Shown in pieces: positions 1-11,844 of a stretch of 64,000 nucleotides of DNA (position 1 is the stretch's first letter; every line of letters begins with the position of its first letter). The notes beneath the pieces are model-generated. The model searched no databases, was not told the origin of the DNA, and was given only the letters and a program-made list of their open reading frames with translations. The stretch comes from Prochlorococcus sp. AG-355-I04. GTDB lineage: Bacteria; Cyanobacteriota; Cyanobacteriia; PCC-6307; Cyanobiaceae. Location: NCBI GenBank assembly GCA_003280915.1, contig QCDL01000005.1, forward strand, positions 1-64,000. Direction: 5' to 3'. The translations under genes and the position numbers were made by a program.

Positions 1-76
1 CGCCCTCAAAAAAATTGCAGCAAAATTATTTAACTTGTAATTTTGAATTAAAGAATCATAAAAAATTTCTAGCAAA

Positions 77-1471
77 GTGCTAACAAAAACAAAATCAGAC
101 GAAAAAAAAATTCAAAAGAATTCAACTACTAGCAGTTATTGGATAACCACATTTGGATGCCAAATGAACAAGGCTGATTCTGAGAGAATGGCTGGGACAT
201 TAGAGAAAATGGGATACACCAGAGCAGATAATGAATTAAATGCCGATTTGGTCTTATACAATACATGCACTATTAGAGATAATGCAGAGCAAAAAGTTTA
301 TAGCTTTCTAGGAAGACAAGCAAAAAGAAAGCACAAGACACCTAGCTTAAAACTTGTTGTTGCAGGTTGTCTTGCTCAGCAAGAGGGAGAGTCCTTACTG
401 AGAAGAGTCCCAGAACTTGATTTGGTTATGGGGCCTCAACACGTAAATAATCTTGAGAATCTTCTGGGAAAAGTTGATTTAGGAAATCAAGTCGCTGCAA
501 CAGAAGAAACCTTCATTTCTGAAGATATAACAAGTGCTAGAAGAGAAAGCTCTATTTGTGGCTGGGTTAATATTATTTATGGATGTAATGAAAGATGTTC
601 ATATTGTGTAGTCCCCTCTGTCAGAGGGAAAGAGCAATCAAGATATCCAAATGCGATAAAAAGTGAGATTCAAAAATTGGCTGATGATAATTTTAAAGAA
701 ATTACTCTTTTGGGTCAGAACATTGATGCTTATGGTAGAGACCTTCCGGGGACCACAAAAGAAGGGAGAAAAGAAAATACTCTAACTGATCTTTTATATT
801 ATATTCATGATGTTAAAGGAATTCGCAGAATAAGATTTGCTACTAGTCATCCGAGATATTTTTCAAAAAGGTTGATTCAAGCTTGTTATGAACTTGATAA
901 AGTCTGTGAACATTTCCATATTCCCTTCCAAAGTGGAAATGATGAAATTTTAAAGCAAATGTCCAGAGGATACACTATCAAAAAGTATAAAAATATTATC
1001 GAGAATATTAGATCATTAATGCCAGATGCATCAATCACAGCTGACGCAATAGTTGCTTTCCCAGGAGAAACCCAACAACAATATCAAGATACATTAAAGC
1101 TAATATCAGAAATTGGCTTTGATCAGGTCAATACAGCAGCATACTCTCCAAGACCAAACACGCCTGCATCAGTTTGGGCGAATCAACTTTCGGAAGAGGT
1201 GAAAAAAGCTAGATTGCAGGAAATTAATGATTTGGTTGAGAAAACTGCTAGGAGTAGGAACCAAAGATATATCAACAATATCGAAAGCGTTTTGATTGAG
1301 GGTTTAAATCCAAAAAATTCCGCGCAAATTATGGGAAGAACTAGAACAAATAGATTAACTTTCGTCGAGATTCCCAACAATATTAACTTTAATTTTTCAT
1401 TGGGAGATGAGATTAATGTCAGAATTATTCAAGCAAGACCTTTTTCTTTAACAGGTGAACTTTATTTATAA
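77..1471 (+). CDS. miaB: tRNA-2-methylthio-N6-dimethylallyladenosine synthase (radical SAM methylthiotransferase)
   Basis: 464 aa; N-terminal [12 protein letters not shown], radical [21 protein letters not shown]-terminal TRAM-like region. Confidence 0.95.
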   Translation: MLTKTKSDEKKIQKNSTTSSYWITTFGCQMNKADSERMAGTLEKMGYTRADNELNADLVLYNTCTIRDNAEQKVYSFLGRQAKRKHKTPSLKLVVAGCLAQQEGESLLRRVPELDLVMGPQHVNNLENLLGKVDLGNQVAATEETFISEDITSARRESSICGWVNIIYGCNERCSYCVVPSVRGKEQSRYPNAIKSEIQKLADDNFKEITLLGQNIDAYGRDLPGTTKEGRKENTLTDLLYYIHDVKGIRRIRFATSHPRYFSKRLIQACYELDKVCEHFHIPFQSGNDEILKQMSRGYTIKKYKNIIENIRSLMPDASITADAIVAFPGETQQQYQDTLKLISEIGFDQVNTAAYSPRPNTPASVWANQLSEEVKKARLQEINDLVEKTARSRNQRYINNIESVLIEGLNPKNSAQIMGRTRTNRLTFVEIPNNINFNFSLGDEINVRIIQARPFSLTGELYL

Positions 1472-1480
1472 TATATCTAA

Positions 1481-2548
1481 ATGATCGGAGGTAAGAAAAA
1501 ATGTATTGGGTTAATATTTGGTGGGGAATCCAATGAACATGAAATATCAATATCCTCTGCAAAAACTGTTTTTCAAGCCTTTAATTCGGAAACAAACAAA
1601 CAACGCTTTATTGTTAAAGCCTTTTACATAAGTAAATTTGGAAATTGGCTTGATAGTGATCTTTCAGAAAAAATTCTAGTTACTGAAATTGAAAACAATA
1701 CAACAAAAAAACAAGAGACTTTTAATCAAAAAAAAATAAACTTCCTTGATGGAATTAAATTTCAAGATGTTGATGTTTGGTTTCCATTATTACATGGTTT
1801 TAATGGTGAAGACGGATCAATTCATGGCCTACTTAGATTTACAAAGAAACCTTTAGTCGGATCTGAAATTATAGGCTCTTCAATTGGAATGGATAAAATA
1901 TCGATGAAAACAATTTTCTCAAATCTTAAACTCCCACAAGTTAATTATCTAGTTTTTCAAAATGAAGATCTAAACGATGAAGAAGTAAAAAATAAGTTAA
2001 TTAATGAAATTGAAGAAAAATTAAATTTTCCTATTTTTGTTAAACCATCGAACTCAGGATCATCTCTTGGTATCTCCAAAGTCATTAATGAATCAGAAAT
2101 ATTACAAGCATTAGAAAAGGCTCGGGGAATAGATCCAAGAATTCTAGTTGAGGAAGGTTTAGAGGTAAGGGAGATTGAATGCGGAATAATTGGGAAGTCA
2201 AAACTCATAACCTCTGAGATTGGCGAAGTAAAGTACGAAAGTGATTGGTATGATTACAATTCAAAATATCACTCGAATAATAAAATAATCATCCCAGCCG
2301 AAATAGATTCTAAAATCACAAAAGAAATTAAAGAAATTGCTATTAAAAGTTGTAGAGCACTAAATATTTTTGGTTTTGCAAGAGTAGATTTCTTTATAGA
2401 AAAATCCTCAAATAAAATTTTTATTAATGAAATAAATACAATTCCTGGTTTTACAAAAAACAGTATGTTTCCAATGCTTTGGGAAGCTTCAGGTTTAAAA
2501 ATTGAACAACTTGTGGCTAAACTGGTAGATATATCTTTAGATTTGTAA
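1481..2548 (+). CDS. ddl: D-alanine--D-alanine ligase
   Basis: 355 aa ATP-grasp; GGESNEHEISISSA, VKPSNSGSSLGISKV, FINEINTIPGFT. Confidence 0.95.
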   Translation: MIGGKKKCIGLIFGGESNEHEISISSAKTVFQAFNSETNKQRFIVKAFYISKFGNWLDSDLSEKILVTEIENNTTKKQETFNQKKINFLDGIKFQDVDVWFPLLHGFNGEDGSIHGLLRFTKKPLVGSEIIGSSIGMDKISMKTIFSNLKLPQVNYLVFQNEDLNDEEVKNKLINEIEEKLNFPIFVKPSNSGSSLGISKVINESEILQALEKARGIDPRILVEEGLEVREIECGIIGKSKLITSEIGEVKYESDWYDYNSKYHSNNKIIIPAEIDSKITKEIKEIAIKSCRALNIFGFARVDFFIEKSSNKIFINEINTIPGFTKNSMFPMLWEASGLKIEQLVAKLVDISLDL

Positions 2549-2558
2549 TTTAAATCAA

Positions 2559-2969
2559 ATGTTGCATGGACTACTTTGGTTACCATTACTTTTAATCTTC
2601 ATTTTATTAACTGCACTTGGATGGTTAGAAAGAAGGAGGCAAAATCTCTTTAGAAGTTGGGCAAGTGATTCTGAACTGTGCAAGTTAGATAGTTCAGGTG
2701 CAGCGTCCTTAAAAGATGGGGAGTTAAAGTGGAGCGCATTTGAAGCTGGTAAATTTGAAGAAAAAGATTGTTTTATAATCAAGAAACTGGAATTAGTTGA
2801 ACTAATGGCACTAACTTCAGGAGAAGCTCCTCTAACAAGTGAATCTCAAGGTAAGTGCAGGTTGAGATTAGTAGGAGATGGGAAAGAGATGGATGTACCA
2901 TTTTCAGATGCAGAGCAAGCGAGAGAATGGATGGACCAACTGATGGAAAAAGCGCGATGTGATTTGTGA
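2559..2969 (+). CDS. conserved hypothetical membrane-anchored protein between ddl and ftsQ
   Basis: 136 aa, N-terminal TM helix; overlaps ftsQ start by 4 bp. Confidence 0.75.
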   Translation: MLHGLLWLPLLLIFILLTALGWLERRRQNLFRSWASDSELCKLDSSGAASLKDGELKWSAFEAGKFEEKDCFIIKKLELVELMALTSGEAPLTSESQGKCRLRLVGDGKEMDVPFSDAEQAREWMDQLMEKARCDL

Positions 2970-3691
2970 AAAACCAAAAAGGAATCAAAAATAGAAGCTT
3001 TTTTTTTCTAATTTCATTTTTATTTTTAACAAGCTTATTAAGCATAAAAACTCTGAAAAAAGTTGAGATTCAGGATATTAGGATTTCTGGTAGTAAATTA
3101 TTTTCGCAGAATGATTTGGTAAAAAATTCATCTTTAAATTTGCCGATTCGATTAATTTTTGTTGAAACTAATTTATTAGAAAAGGAGTTGAAACAAAATT
3201 TATCTCTTAAATATGTTTCTGTAAACAGAGAATTATTTCCTTTTGGTTTGAAAGTTCATGTTAATTTAAGAATTCCAATAGCTTACGGTGAGAGAATATT
3301 AAACGACGAAAAAATAAGAGGCTTCATTGATAAAGATGGAGTTTTTATAAATAAACAAAATGTGGATGAAAGAAATTTGAATAAATTATCCATACAAGTT
3401 TTTGGATGGAAAGAAAAATTTAAAAAAATATTATCTGAAATTTTTATCGCCATAGAGAATTACGAATTAGAAATAGTTAAAATAACTTTTTCTTCCGATG
3501 GGTTTCTAACTGTTGAAGAAGAAGATTTAAAAACTATATTCTTAGGATTTAAGCCAAATTTAATCAACTATCAATTACAAATAATCAATAATCTTAAAAA
3601 TGAATTTAAGAAAAATAGCTTTTCAAAAAAAATAGATAATATTGATCTTACTAATCCAGATAAACCAAAAATAAAAGTGTTCAAACCCTAA
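2966..3691 (+). CDS. ftsQ: cell division protein FtsQ / POTRA-domain protein
   Basis: 241 aa; N-terminal TM then POTRA-like region (VEIQDIRISGSKLFSQNDL); directly upstream of ftsZ. Confidence 0.85.
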   Translation: MKNQKGIKNRSFFFLISFLFLTSLLSIKTLKKVEIQDIRISGSKLFSQNDLVKNSSLNLPIRLIFVETNLLEKELKQNLSLKYVSVNRELFPFGLKVHVNLRIPIAYGERILNDEKIRGFIDKDGVFINKQNVDERNLNKLSIQVFGWKEKFKKILSEIFIAIENYELEIVKITFSSDGFLTVEEEDLKTIFLGFKPNLINYQLQIINNLKNEFKKNSFSKKIDNIDLTNPDKPKIKVFKP

Positions 3692-3869
3692 TATTTGAAA
3701 AAGGATTCTGAGTAATTTTTTTTAATTATTGTAGTGTTGATATGGGTTTTGCATTCAAACAAAATATTTAATATATAAATATTTTTAGGATTTTCCTCAA
3801 CAAATTCCTACAGATGAGCTCAGTAAGTTCATAATGCACCCAATACTATTATTAGATTCCTATTAAGAG

Positions 3870-4985
3870 ATGAGCTTCGGTAACAATCCAAACTTTGATC
3901 AATCGAGAGAAATCCTTCCAAGCCAAAGCGCCAAAATAGAAGTTATTGGTGTAGGTGGTGGTGGCAGTAATGCAGTCAATAGAATGATAAATAGTGATTT
4001 AGAAGGTGTTTCATTTAGAGTCCTTAATACCGATGCACAAGCCCTACTACAATCTTCTGCAGAGAGTAGAGTTCAACTTGGACAAAACCTCACTAGAGGT
4101 TTAGGTGCAGGTGGAAATCCAAGTATTGGGCAAAAAGCAGCCGAAGAATCCAAAGAAGAGCTTCAACAAGCTTTAGAGGGATCTGATTTAGTTTTTATAG
4201 CCGCTGGAATGGGCGGAGGAACTGGTACAGGAGCGGCACCAGTTCTCGCAGAAGTAGCCAAACAAAGTGGGGCTCTAACAGTAGGTATAGTAACCAAACC
4301 ATTTTCTTTTGAAGGGAAAAGAAGAATGCGTCAAGCAGAGGAGGGGATCGCAAGACTAGCTGAAAACGTTGATACTCTGATAGTTATTCCAAATGACCGA
4401 TTAAAAGACGTTATAGCAGGAGCTCCCCTTCAAGAAGCATTTAGGAATGCTGATGATGTTCTAAGAATGGGTGTCAAGGGCATTAGTGACATAATTACTT
4501 GCCCAGGATTAGTTAACGTGGATTTTGCAGACGTAAGATCAGTTATGACTGAAGCCGGCACAGCTCTTCTCGGAATAGGTATAGGATCAGGAAGATCGAG
4601 AGCTATAGAGGCAGCACAGGCAGCAATGAATAGTCCTTTATTAGAAGCAGCTAGAATAGATGGAGCTAAAGGCTGCGTTATAAATATTACTGGTGGCAAA
4701 GACATGACTTTAGAAGATATGACTTCCGCATCTGAAATCATTTATGATGTTGTTGATCAAGAAGCAAATATTATTGTTGGTGCCGTGGTTGATGAGGCAA
4801 TGGAAGGGGAGATACAAGTTACTGTAATTGCTACAGGATTTGAAACAACCCAACCATTAAACCAGCAGAGAATAAAAAACAGATTATCTAATCAACCCTT
4901 ATATAAATATTCCGACAATAAAGAATTAGGAGCAAGTATTCCTGAGTTTTTAAGATTAAGGCAAAATAAAAAAGATATAGGTTAA
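3870..4985 (+). CDS. ftsZ: cell division protein FtsZ
   Basis: 371 aa; [13 protein letters not shown], tubulin signature [18 protein letters not shown]. Confidence 0.98.
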   Translation: MSFGNNPNFDQSREILPSQSAKIEVIGVGGGGSNAVNRMINSDLEGVSFRVLNTDAQALLQSSAESRVQLGQNLTRGLGAGGNPSIGQKAAEESKEELQQALEGSDLVFIAAGMGGGTGTGAAPVLAEVAKQSGALTVGIVTKPFSFEGKRRMRQAEEGIARLAENVDTLIVIPNDRLKDVIAGAPLQEAFRNADDVLRMGVKGISDIITCPGLVNVDFADVRSVMTEAGTALLGIGIGSGRSRAIEAAQAAMNSPLLEAARIDGAKGCVINITGGKDMTLEDMTSASEIIYDVVDQEANIIVGAVVDEAMEGEIQVTVIATGFETTQPLNQQRIKNRLSNQPLYKYSDNKELGASIPEFLRLRQNKKDIG

Positions 4986-5000
4986 AAGGTAAAATAGAGT

Positions 5001-5094
5001 GACTCGGTTATCCCGCCTGCCTCAAGCATCCCTTGTGGCTGCTACCTTCCGGTCCTGACCAGATTTAGGCGTTAAAACCGCGAAAGGCCGAGTC
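5001..5094 (-). ncRNA. ffs: signal recognition particle RNA (4.5S type)
   Basis: reverse complement carries conserved GGTCAGGACCGGAAGGTAGCAGCC; ends pair (GACTCGG/CCGAGTC). Confidence 0.93.
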
Positions 5095-5141
5095 AGAAAC
5101 ATCTTAGCAATTCTTGATTAAAAAAGATACATAAATCTATT

Positions 5142-5915
5142 ATGTTACCTTCAGACCTAGTTAATTATAAAAAAAAATCTCGCAAAATCATTGCACTAAC
5201 TGCATGGGACTCCATATCAGGATCTATTGCAGAACAAGCAAATGTTGATCTCGTACTAGTAGGGGATTCATTAGCAATGGTCTGCTTGGGATACAAATCG
5301 ACATTACCATTAACTTTAGAAAACATAATTTATCATACTAATGCTGTTTCAAGAGGATTTAAGAAGGAAATGGAGGAACAGCCTTTAGTCGTTTCAGATA
5401 TGCCTTTTCTGACTTACCAATGTGGTGAAGATAAAGCTGTTGAGTATGCAGGAAAAATCATTCAGAGCACTTATGCAAAAGCTGTAAAAGTAGAGGGAGC
5501 TGAACCAGAAATACAAAAAGTTATTTCTAGATTAATAAGAATGGGAATCCCTGTTATGGGTCATATAGGTCTTACACCACAAAGCTATCTAAATATTGGA
5601 TTAAAAAAACAAGGAGAAAGTTTAGCCAGCCAAGAAAAAATCAAGAAAGAGGCTTTAATTCTTGAACAATTAGGATGTTTTTCAATAGTTCTTGAACATA
5701 TTCCTGATTTGCTTGCTAAAGAAATACAAAATTCTTTAACAATTCCTATAATCGGAATCGGTGCAGGCAATTATTGCGATGGGCAAGTCAGAGTTACTGC
5801 AGATTTGTTAGGCCTAAATGATGATCAACCTCCATTTTGCCAACCCATTATCCAAGGAAAGAAATTATTTAAAGATAAATTAAAAGAATGGGTAGACTCT
5901 GAAAGACTTAATTAA
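5142..5915 (+). CDS. panB: 3-methyl-2-oxobutanoate hydroxymethyltransferase
   Basis: 257 aa; ALTAWDSISGSIAEQANVDLVLVGDSLAMV, PVMGHIGLTPQS, IIGIGAGNYCDGQV. Confidence 0.95.
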   Translation: MLPSDLVNYKKKSRKIIALTAWDSISGSIAEQANVDLVLVGDSLAMVCLGYKSTLPLTLENIIYHTNAVSRGFKKEMEEQPLVVSDMPFLTYQCGEDKAVEYAGKIIQSTYAKAVKVEGAEPEIQKVISRLIRMGIPVMGHIGLTPQSYLNIGLKKQGESLASQEKIKKEALILEQLGCFSIVLEHIPDLLAKEIQNSLTIPIIGIGAGNYCDGQVRVTADLLGLNDDQPPFCQPIIQGKKLFKDKLKEWVDSERLN

Positions 5916-7131
5916 TCTCATCCCACCACTTAAACATAGAAACAAGAACTTGATTACTTAGTTCCATACCATTAGGCTCACTTAAAAAGAATCTATTTCC
6001 TTTTCTTAACAATAATCCACTTTCAATAAACCTTTCCCATTCTTCAAGCAATTTACTAAAGTTGCTTTCAAATTTTTTGTTTTCCCAGTTTTGTTCTTTA
6101 AACACTTCTTTGATATCCACACCCTCCTTGAGTCTTAATCCCAACATTATTTTCTCATCAAGTTCTTTATAGACAAACTCATTATCGGTTAGAGATGAAT
6201 CTAAATTTAATTCGCATTGCCTAGTTACCCATTCCTTGTATTCTTTACTAACTCTTGGTCTAGTTAACTTTTCCCCCCAAGGTGAACTGGTGGAACCTTG
6301 ACCAAAACTCCACCAGCCTAAACCACTCCAATAAACTCTATTATGTCTCGATTGATGTCTCGGAAGGCAATAGTTTGATATTTCATATCTTGAATACCCT
6401 GAGTTTTTTAAAATTAAATTTGTTGATTCACTATTTCTAAAAGCTTCTTCTTCACTTGGGAGTTTTAATTTTCCTAAATTAACTAATTTTTTAAAAACAG
6501 TGCCATTTTCAATATTTAAATCGTAAATAGATAGATGCGGTGGTGAAAATGTTAGTGCTTTTTTTAAGTCATCTTGCCATTCTTTAAATCCACTAAGTGG
6601 TAAGTTTTGAATTAAATCTAAACTCCAGCTTTTTATTAACCCAGAATCATATTCTCTCTTCAACCATAAACAAGACCTTTCTGCATCTTCTTTCAAATGA
6701 CGCCTTCCTGACTTTTGAAGTTTCTGATTATTAAAACTTTGTACTCCTAGACTAAATCTATTTATCCCAGCATTTATGAATCCAAAAAGATCATCTTGAG
6801 TAAAACTCGCTGGATCAATCTCCATAGTGATTTCAGCACCATAGTCAATTCCATAATTTTCTTTAAAAAGATCAATTAATTCTTTGATTTGGGTTGGATC
6901 TAAAATTGATGGTGTACCACCTCCTATATAGATTGTCGATAGAGGTGATTTATGCTTAATTGACAATATTTCTTTATATAAAAATTGCAAATACTCTCGA
7001 ACAGTTTTGCTTCCATAACCTTTTAAAATTTCAACTTTGTTTCCTAGTGGAATAACTGCAAAATCACAATAAAAACACCTTCTGTGGCAAAAAGGAATGT
7101 GCACATAAGCACTTCTTGGAAACTTATTCAT
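5908..7131 (-). CDS. hemW: HemW-like radical SAM protein (coproporphyrinogen III oxidase-like)
   Basis: 407 aa; YVHIPFCHRRCFYCDFAV (CxxxCxxC), TIYIGGGTPS, SLGVQSFN. Confidence 0.88.
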   Translation of the reverse strand: MNKFPRSAYVHIPFCHRRCFYCDFAVIPLGNKVEILKGYGSKTVREYLQFLYKEILSIKHKSPLSTIYIGGGTPSILDPTQIKELIDLFKENYGIDYGAEITMEIDPASFTQDDLFGFINAGINRFSLGVQSFNNQKLQKSGRRHLKEDAERSCLWLKREYDSGLIKSWSLDLIQNLPLSGFKEWQDDLKKALTFSPPHLSIYDLNIENGTVFKKLVNLGKLKLPSEEEAFRNSESTNLILKNSGYSRYEISNYCLPRHQSRHNRVYWSGLGWWSFGQGSTSSPWGEKLTRPRVSKEYKEWVTRQCELNLDSSLTDNEFVYKELDEKIMLGLRLKEGVDIKEVFKEQNWENKKFESNFSKLLEEWERFIESGLLLRKGNRFFLSEPNGMELSNQVLVSMFKWWDEIN

Positions 7132-7227
7132 AATCTAAATTCATTTTTAAGCCCAAAAATAGTATTAAGGATCGAAAAAAATAAAATCCTTATTTACTCA
7201 ATTAATAAATCCTAGTAGATTATAGAT

Positions 7228-8337
7228 ATGACAGATATCTTAGTATTAATTTTATTTGTATTGTCTGGGGCTGCTTCAGGATGGCTTGGTGTTGATTTAT
7301 TGCCAGTAGACATACTCAAACAGGTATCTAATGTAGAAGGTTTTAGAATTGTTTTAGCAATAATTGGTTTTTTTGTAGGATTAGCAGCTGGTTTTGTATT
7401 TCTTCAACTAAGAAAGACGTTTCTTGATCAAATAAGAACAATGCCAACGGACTTACTAATAAGTAGGTCCGTAGGATTAATTTTAGGATTACTCGTTGCG
7501 AATCTCCTACTTGCTCCAATACTATTAATTCCCTTCCCTAGAGAAGTTTTTTTCGCAAAACCCTTAGCAGCTATATTAAGCAACATTTTCTTTGGTGTGC
7601 TTGGTTATAAGTTGGCAGATACCCATGGAAGGACATTATTGAGATTATTTAATCCAAATAATACTGATGCATATCTAGTTAATGAAGGTATCCTCCCTGC
7701 TGCAAGTCCAAAAATTCTTGATACCAGCGTAATTATTGATGGAAGAATCAATGGCCTATTAAGTTGCGGATTATTGGAAGGGCAATTAATTGTTGCTCAA
7801 AGTGTAATTGACGAATTACAAACTTTAGCTGACTCAAGCAGTAATGAAAAAAGGTCGAAAGGCAGAAGAGGTCTAAAGTTATTAAAAGAATTAAGGGATT
7901 TATATGGGAGAAGACTTGTAATAAACCCAACAAAGTATGAAGGTAATGGGGTAGATGAAAAACTCTTGAAGATTACTGAGGATATGACAGGAACTTTAAT
8001 TACAGCTGATTATAATCTTTCTCAGATTGCTGAAGTTAAAGAATTAAAAGTTATGAATCTGAGTGATTTGGTTATTGCTTTAAGGCCAGAAGTACAACCA
8101 GGAGAATCACTTAATATAAAAATTGTCAGAGAAGGCAAAGAAAAAATGCAAGGTATTGGATATTTAGATGACGGAACAATGGTTGTTATTGATGAGGCAA
8201 AGAATTTTGTAGGAAGCAGATTAGATATTGTAATAACAGGAGCATTACAAACTCCCACTGGAAGAATGGTCTTTGGAAAACTAATAAATAATCCTGAGTC
8301 AAACAAATCTTTTAAATCACCAGCGACACAGGGCTAA
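7228..8337 (+). CDS. PIN/TRAM domain membrane protein (YacL-like)
   Basis: 369 aa; N-terminal TM helices, PIN domain ILDTSVIIDGRI, C-terminal TRAM-like region. Confidence 0.88.
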   Translation: MTDILVLILFVLSGAASGWLGVDLLPVDILKQVSNVEGFRIVLAIIGFFVGLAAGFVFLQLRKTFLDQIRTMPTDLLISRSVGLILGLLVANLLLAPILLIPFPREVFFAKPLAAILSNIFFGVLGYKLADTHGRTLLRLFNPNNTDAYLVNEGILPAASPKILDTSVIIDGRINGLLSCGLLEGQLIVAQSVIDELQTLADSSSNEKRSKGRRGLKLLKELRDLYGRRLVINPTKYEGNGVDEKLLKITEDMTGTLITADYNLSQIAEVKELKVMNLSDLVIALRPEVQPGESLNIKIVREGKEKMQGIGYLDDGTMVVIDEAKNFVGSRLDIVITGALQTPTGRMVFGKLINNPESNKSFKSPATQG

Positions 8338-8368
8338 ATCTAGCTAGAATCAGTTCAATATTAATTCC

Positions 8369-9040
8369 GTGATACAAATGACTGTATCTGCTCCTTATTA
8401 CGGCGAAAATACCGTTATGAGGACTCCGCCCCCTGATCTTCCCTCTCTTTTACTTAAAGAGCGAATTGTTTATCTTGGTTTACCATTATTTTCAGATGAT
8501 GATGCGAAAAGACAACTAGGAATGGATGTTACTGAGCTAATCATTGCTCAACTTCTTTATCTAGAGTTTGAGGATCCAGAAAAACCAATCTATTTTTACA
8601 TCAATTCAACAGGAACAAGTTGGTACACTGGTGACGCTGTTGGGTTTGAAACAGAAGCTTTCGCTATCTGCGATACAATAAGCTATATCAAGCCTCCAGT
8701 ACACACAATATGTATCGGACAAGCAATGGGGACTGCTGCAGTTATCCTTTCATCTGGCACTAAGGGACAAAGGGCGGCTCTGCCACATGCTTCTATTGTT
8801 TTACATCAACCTATAAGCGGTGCAAGAGGCCAAGCAACCGATATCCAAATAAGAGCTGAGGAAGTTTTGAAAAATAAAAAATCAATGCTGGAGATTCTAT
8901 CTCGTAATACTGGAAAGACTATCGAAGAACTTTCAAAAGACTCTGACAGGATGAGTTATCTCAACCCCCAAGAAGCACTAGATTATGGAGTTATCGATAG
9001 AATACTCACAAGTCAAAAAGATTTACCAAATAAAATTTAA
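8369..9040 (+). CDS. clpR: ClpP-like protease subunit lacking the catalytic Ser (ClpR type)
   Basis: 223 aa; ClpP fold, catalytic-Ser position is Gly (GQAMGTAAV vs GLAASMGAF in the next gene); upstream of clpP. Confidence 0.88.
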   Translation: MIQMTVSAPYYGENTVMRTPPPDLPSLLLKERIVYLGLPLFSDDDAKRQLGMDVTELIIAQLLYLEFEDPEKPIYFYINSTGTSWYTGDAVGFETEAFAICDTISYIKPPVHTICIGQAMGTAAVILSSGTKGQRAALPHASIVLHQPISGARGQATDIQIRAEEVLKNKKSMLEILSRNTGKTIEELSKDSDRMSYLNPQEALDYGVIDRILTSQKDLPNKI

Positions 9041-9064
9041 CCTTCACAAAACCATTTTAAAATC

Positions 9065-9676
9065 ATGCCAATAGGAACTCCAAGCGTCCCTTACAGACTT
9101 CCAGGAAGTCAATACGAAAGGTGGGTTGACATATATACAAGACTAGGTGTTGAAAGAATTCTTTTTCTTGGACAGGAGGTGAATGATGGAATTGCTAATA
9201 GCCTTGTTGCACAAATGCTTTATCTAGATTCTGATGATAATTCCAAACCTATCTATCTATATATAAACAGCCCAGGAGGATCAGTTACTGCTGGCTTGGC
9301 TATATATGACACTATCAAATACGTAAAAAGTGATGTAGTAACCATATGCGTAGGCCTCGCAGCCTCAATGGGAGCGTTCCTATTAGCCGCTGGTACAAAA
9401 GGTAAAAGAGTTGCTTTGCCTCATAGCAGAATAATGATTCATCAACCTCTAGGCGGAACTTCTCAACGTCAAGCAAGTGATATTGAAATTGAAGCTAAGG
9501 AAATTTTAAGAATTAAAGATATGTTAAATATGTCAATGGCAGATATGACAGGTCAATCATTTGAGAAAATTGAAAAGGATACTGACAGAGATTATTTTCT
9601 AAGTGCGGAAGAAGCAAAAAACTATGGCTTAATTGATAGAGTAATTACACATCCAAGTGAAGCAAATCAATCTTAA
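9065..9676 (+). CDS. clpP: ATP-dependent Clp protease proteolytic subunit
   Basis: 203 aa; [47 protein letters not shown]. Confidence 0.96.
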   Translation: MPIGTPSVPYRLPGSQYERWVDIYTRLGVERILFLGQEVNDGIANSLVAQMLYLDSDDNSKPIYLYINSPGGSVTAGLAIYDTIKYVKSDVVTICVGLAASMGAFLLAAGTKGKRVALPHSRIMIHQPLGGTSQRQASDIEIEAKEILRIKDMLNMSMADMTGQSFEKIEKDTDRDYFLSAEEAKNYGLIDRVITHPSEANQS

Positions 9677-9798
9677 ATTTTCTAAATATATTTCTAAATA
9701 TATATTTTAATTTTAATTTTTAAATTAATAATTTTTTGGTTTATTTACACCTTTAATGTCTAAAATATTAATTATCAAATGCAAAGAAGCTACAACTA

Positions 9799-10788
9799 AT
9801 GACCCAACTCTTTTACGACACAGATGCAGATCTAAGTCTTTTAAATAATAAAACAATAGCGATTATTGGATATGGTTCACAAGGTCATGCCCATGCCCTA
9901 AACCTTAAAGATAGCGGTATGGATGTAATTGTTGGATTATATAAAGGAAGTAAGTCTGAAAGCAAAGCTATTAGCGATGGTCTACAAGTATTTAGCGTTT
10001 CTGAAGCTTGCGAAAAAGCAGACTGGATTATGATTCTCCTCCCAGATGAGTTTCAGAAAGATGTTTACCTTAAAGAAATAGAACCAAACTTAAAAGAAGG
10101 AAAGATATTAAGTTTTGCTCATGGCTTCAATATAAGATTCGGACTTATCAAACCTCCTAGTTTTGTGGATGTTGTAATGATTGCCCCAAAAGGACCTGGA
10201 CACACTGTTCGTTGGGAATATCAGAATGGTCAAGGAGTTCCAGCATTGTTTGCAGTAGAGCAGGATTCTTCTGGAAATGGAAGATCATTGGCGATGGCTT
10301 ACGCTAAAGGGATTGGCGGAACGAGAGCTGGGATTCTTGAAACAAACTTCAAAGAAGAAACAGAAACTGATTTATTTGGAGAACAAGCAGTTTTGTGCGG
10401 AGGATTATCAGAACTCGTCAAATCAGGCTTCGAAACTCTTGTAGAGGCAGGCTATCAGCCCGAACTTGCTTACTTCGAATGCTTACATGAAGTTAAACTT
10501 ATTGTTGATTTAATGGTGAAGGGAGGCTTATCTCAAATGAGAGATTCCATTTCAAATACTGCAGAATATGGAGATTATGTAAGTGGTAAAAGACTTATTA
10601 ATAGTGATACAAAAAAAGAAATGCAGAAAATTCTAAAGGATATTCAAGATGGTACTTTCGCTAAGAATTTCGTGGAAGAATGCGATAAAAACAAACCATT
10701 AATGACAAAATTAAGAGAAGAGAACTCAAAACATGAAATTGAGAAAGTGGGTAAAGGTCTGCGCTCGATGTTCAGTTGGCTGAAATAA
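9799..10788 (+). CDS. ilvC: ketol-acid reductoisomerase
   Basis: 329 aa; [50 protein letters not shown]. Confidence 0.98.
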   Translation: MTQLFYDTDADLSLLNNKTIAIIGYGSQGHAHALNLKDSGMDVIVGLYKGSKSESKAISDGLQVFSVSEACEKADWIMILLPDEFQKDVYLKEIEPNLKEGKILSFAHGFNIRFGLIKPPSFVDVVMIAPKGPGHTVRWEYQNGQGVPALFAVEQDSSGNGRSLAMAYAKGIGGTRAGILETNFKEETETDLFGEQAVLCGGLSELVKSGFETLVEAGYQPELAYFECLHEVKLIVDLMVKGGLSQMRDSISNTAEYGDYVSGKRLINSDTKKEMQKILKDIQDGTFAKNFVEECDKNKPLMTKLREENSKHEIEKVGKGLRSMFSWLK

Positions 10789-11801
10789 ATTTATTTTTAC
10801 TATTTCTTGGATCGATTGGTTTGGATTTATTGATCGGCGATCCGAGATTCTTAATACACCCTGTTCAAGTAATTGGCTTTTACATAAAAAAAATATCTGA
10901 TTACCTAATAAATAATTTTGGAGAAAATAAAAATATATTGTTTTGGGGTGGTTTCTTCGTAGCTATATCCACTATTGGAATGAGTTATGGTATAGGAAAA
11001 CTTATAGAAATAAGTTATGTGCAAGCAAGAAATCATTTTTTTGTTGGATTGTTAATTTTTTTTGGGCTTTCAAGTTGTATTGCTACAAAGGGGCTTATTT
11101 CAAGTGTGAAAGAGATTGCAGAGCTAATAAAACGCAAGGAAATTATTAACCAAAATGAAAAAATAATCAAAGAGAAGGTACAAAGAATAGTAAGTAGGGA
11201 TGTAAGGTCATCTTCTATAAAACATCTCTTGAGATCAAGTACCGAGAGTCTTACTGAAAATTCTGTTGATGGAATATTTGGGCCGTTATTTTGGATTTTT
11301 ATTGGAATTATTTTTATGAAATTTTCAATTTTTCTACCAGGACCTTTATCACTTGGTTTTTCTTATAAAGCCATAAGTACTTTAGATTCAATGATAGGTT
11401 ACAAATATGACTATTTTAGATATTTGGGTTTTTTCAGTGCAAAAATCGAAGATATTTTTACGTTTGTTCCTTCAAGATTAGTTTTAATAACGTTACCTTT
11501 AGTTAGCTCCAAAGTTTATGAGTATGGATCAATCATAAAAAAAAGTTATCTTGATGGCAAAAAATATGATTCTCCTAATGCTGGGATTTCAGAAGCTATA
11601 TTTGCCTATATTTCCGGAATTAAATTGGGAGGTAAAAGTAAATATAAAAATGAAATTATTGAAAAGCCAATAATTAATGGGACTGGAGATAATTGCACTG
11701 AAGAAAAAATCAAATTAATTTGTCAATTAATTTTGAGATTACAATTTTTATGGATAATAATTTTTGCTTTAATTTTTTTTATAATCTCGATTTTAATTTA
11801 A
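10776..11801 (+). CDS. cbiB: adenosylcobinamide-phosphate synthase
   Basis: 341 aa; [35 protein letters not shown], multiple TMs; overlaps ilvC end. Confidence 0.93.
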   Translation: MAEINLFLLFLGSIGLDLLIGDPRFLIHPVQVIGFYIKKISDYLINNFGENKNILFWGGFFVAISTIGMSYGIGKLIEISYVQARNHFFVGLLIFFGLSSCIATKGLISSVKEIAELIKRKEIINQNEKIIKEKVQRIVSRDVRSSSIKHLLRSSTESLTENSVDGIFGPLFWIFIGIIFMKFSIFLPGPLSLGFSYKAISTLDSMIGYKYDYFRYLGFFSAKIEDIFTFVPSRLVLITLPLVSSKVYEYGSIIKKSYLDGKKYDSPNAGISEAIFAYISGIKLGGKSKYKNEIIEKPIINGTGDNCTEEKIKLICQLILRLQFLWIIIFALIFFIISILI

Positions 11802-11844
11802 TAATAAATTAGTTTAAAAATTATTAGAATAATTTTAAAAATCA

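Noticed and set aside
1183-1380. Antisense ORF inside miaB (and similar antisense ORFs such as 1957..2208, 4430..4741, 8022..8306, 15130..15420, 29736..30116)
   Set aside because: Fully overlapped by strongly supported genes with recognised motifs; treated as chance open frames.
9677-9798. TTTCTAAATATATTTCTAAATATATA repeat after clpP
   Set aside because: Short low-complexity AT sequence, no stable hairpin or repeat-family evidence.
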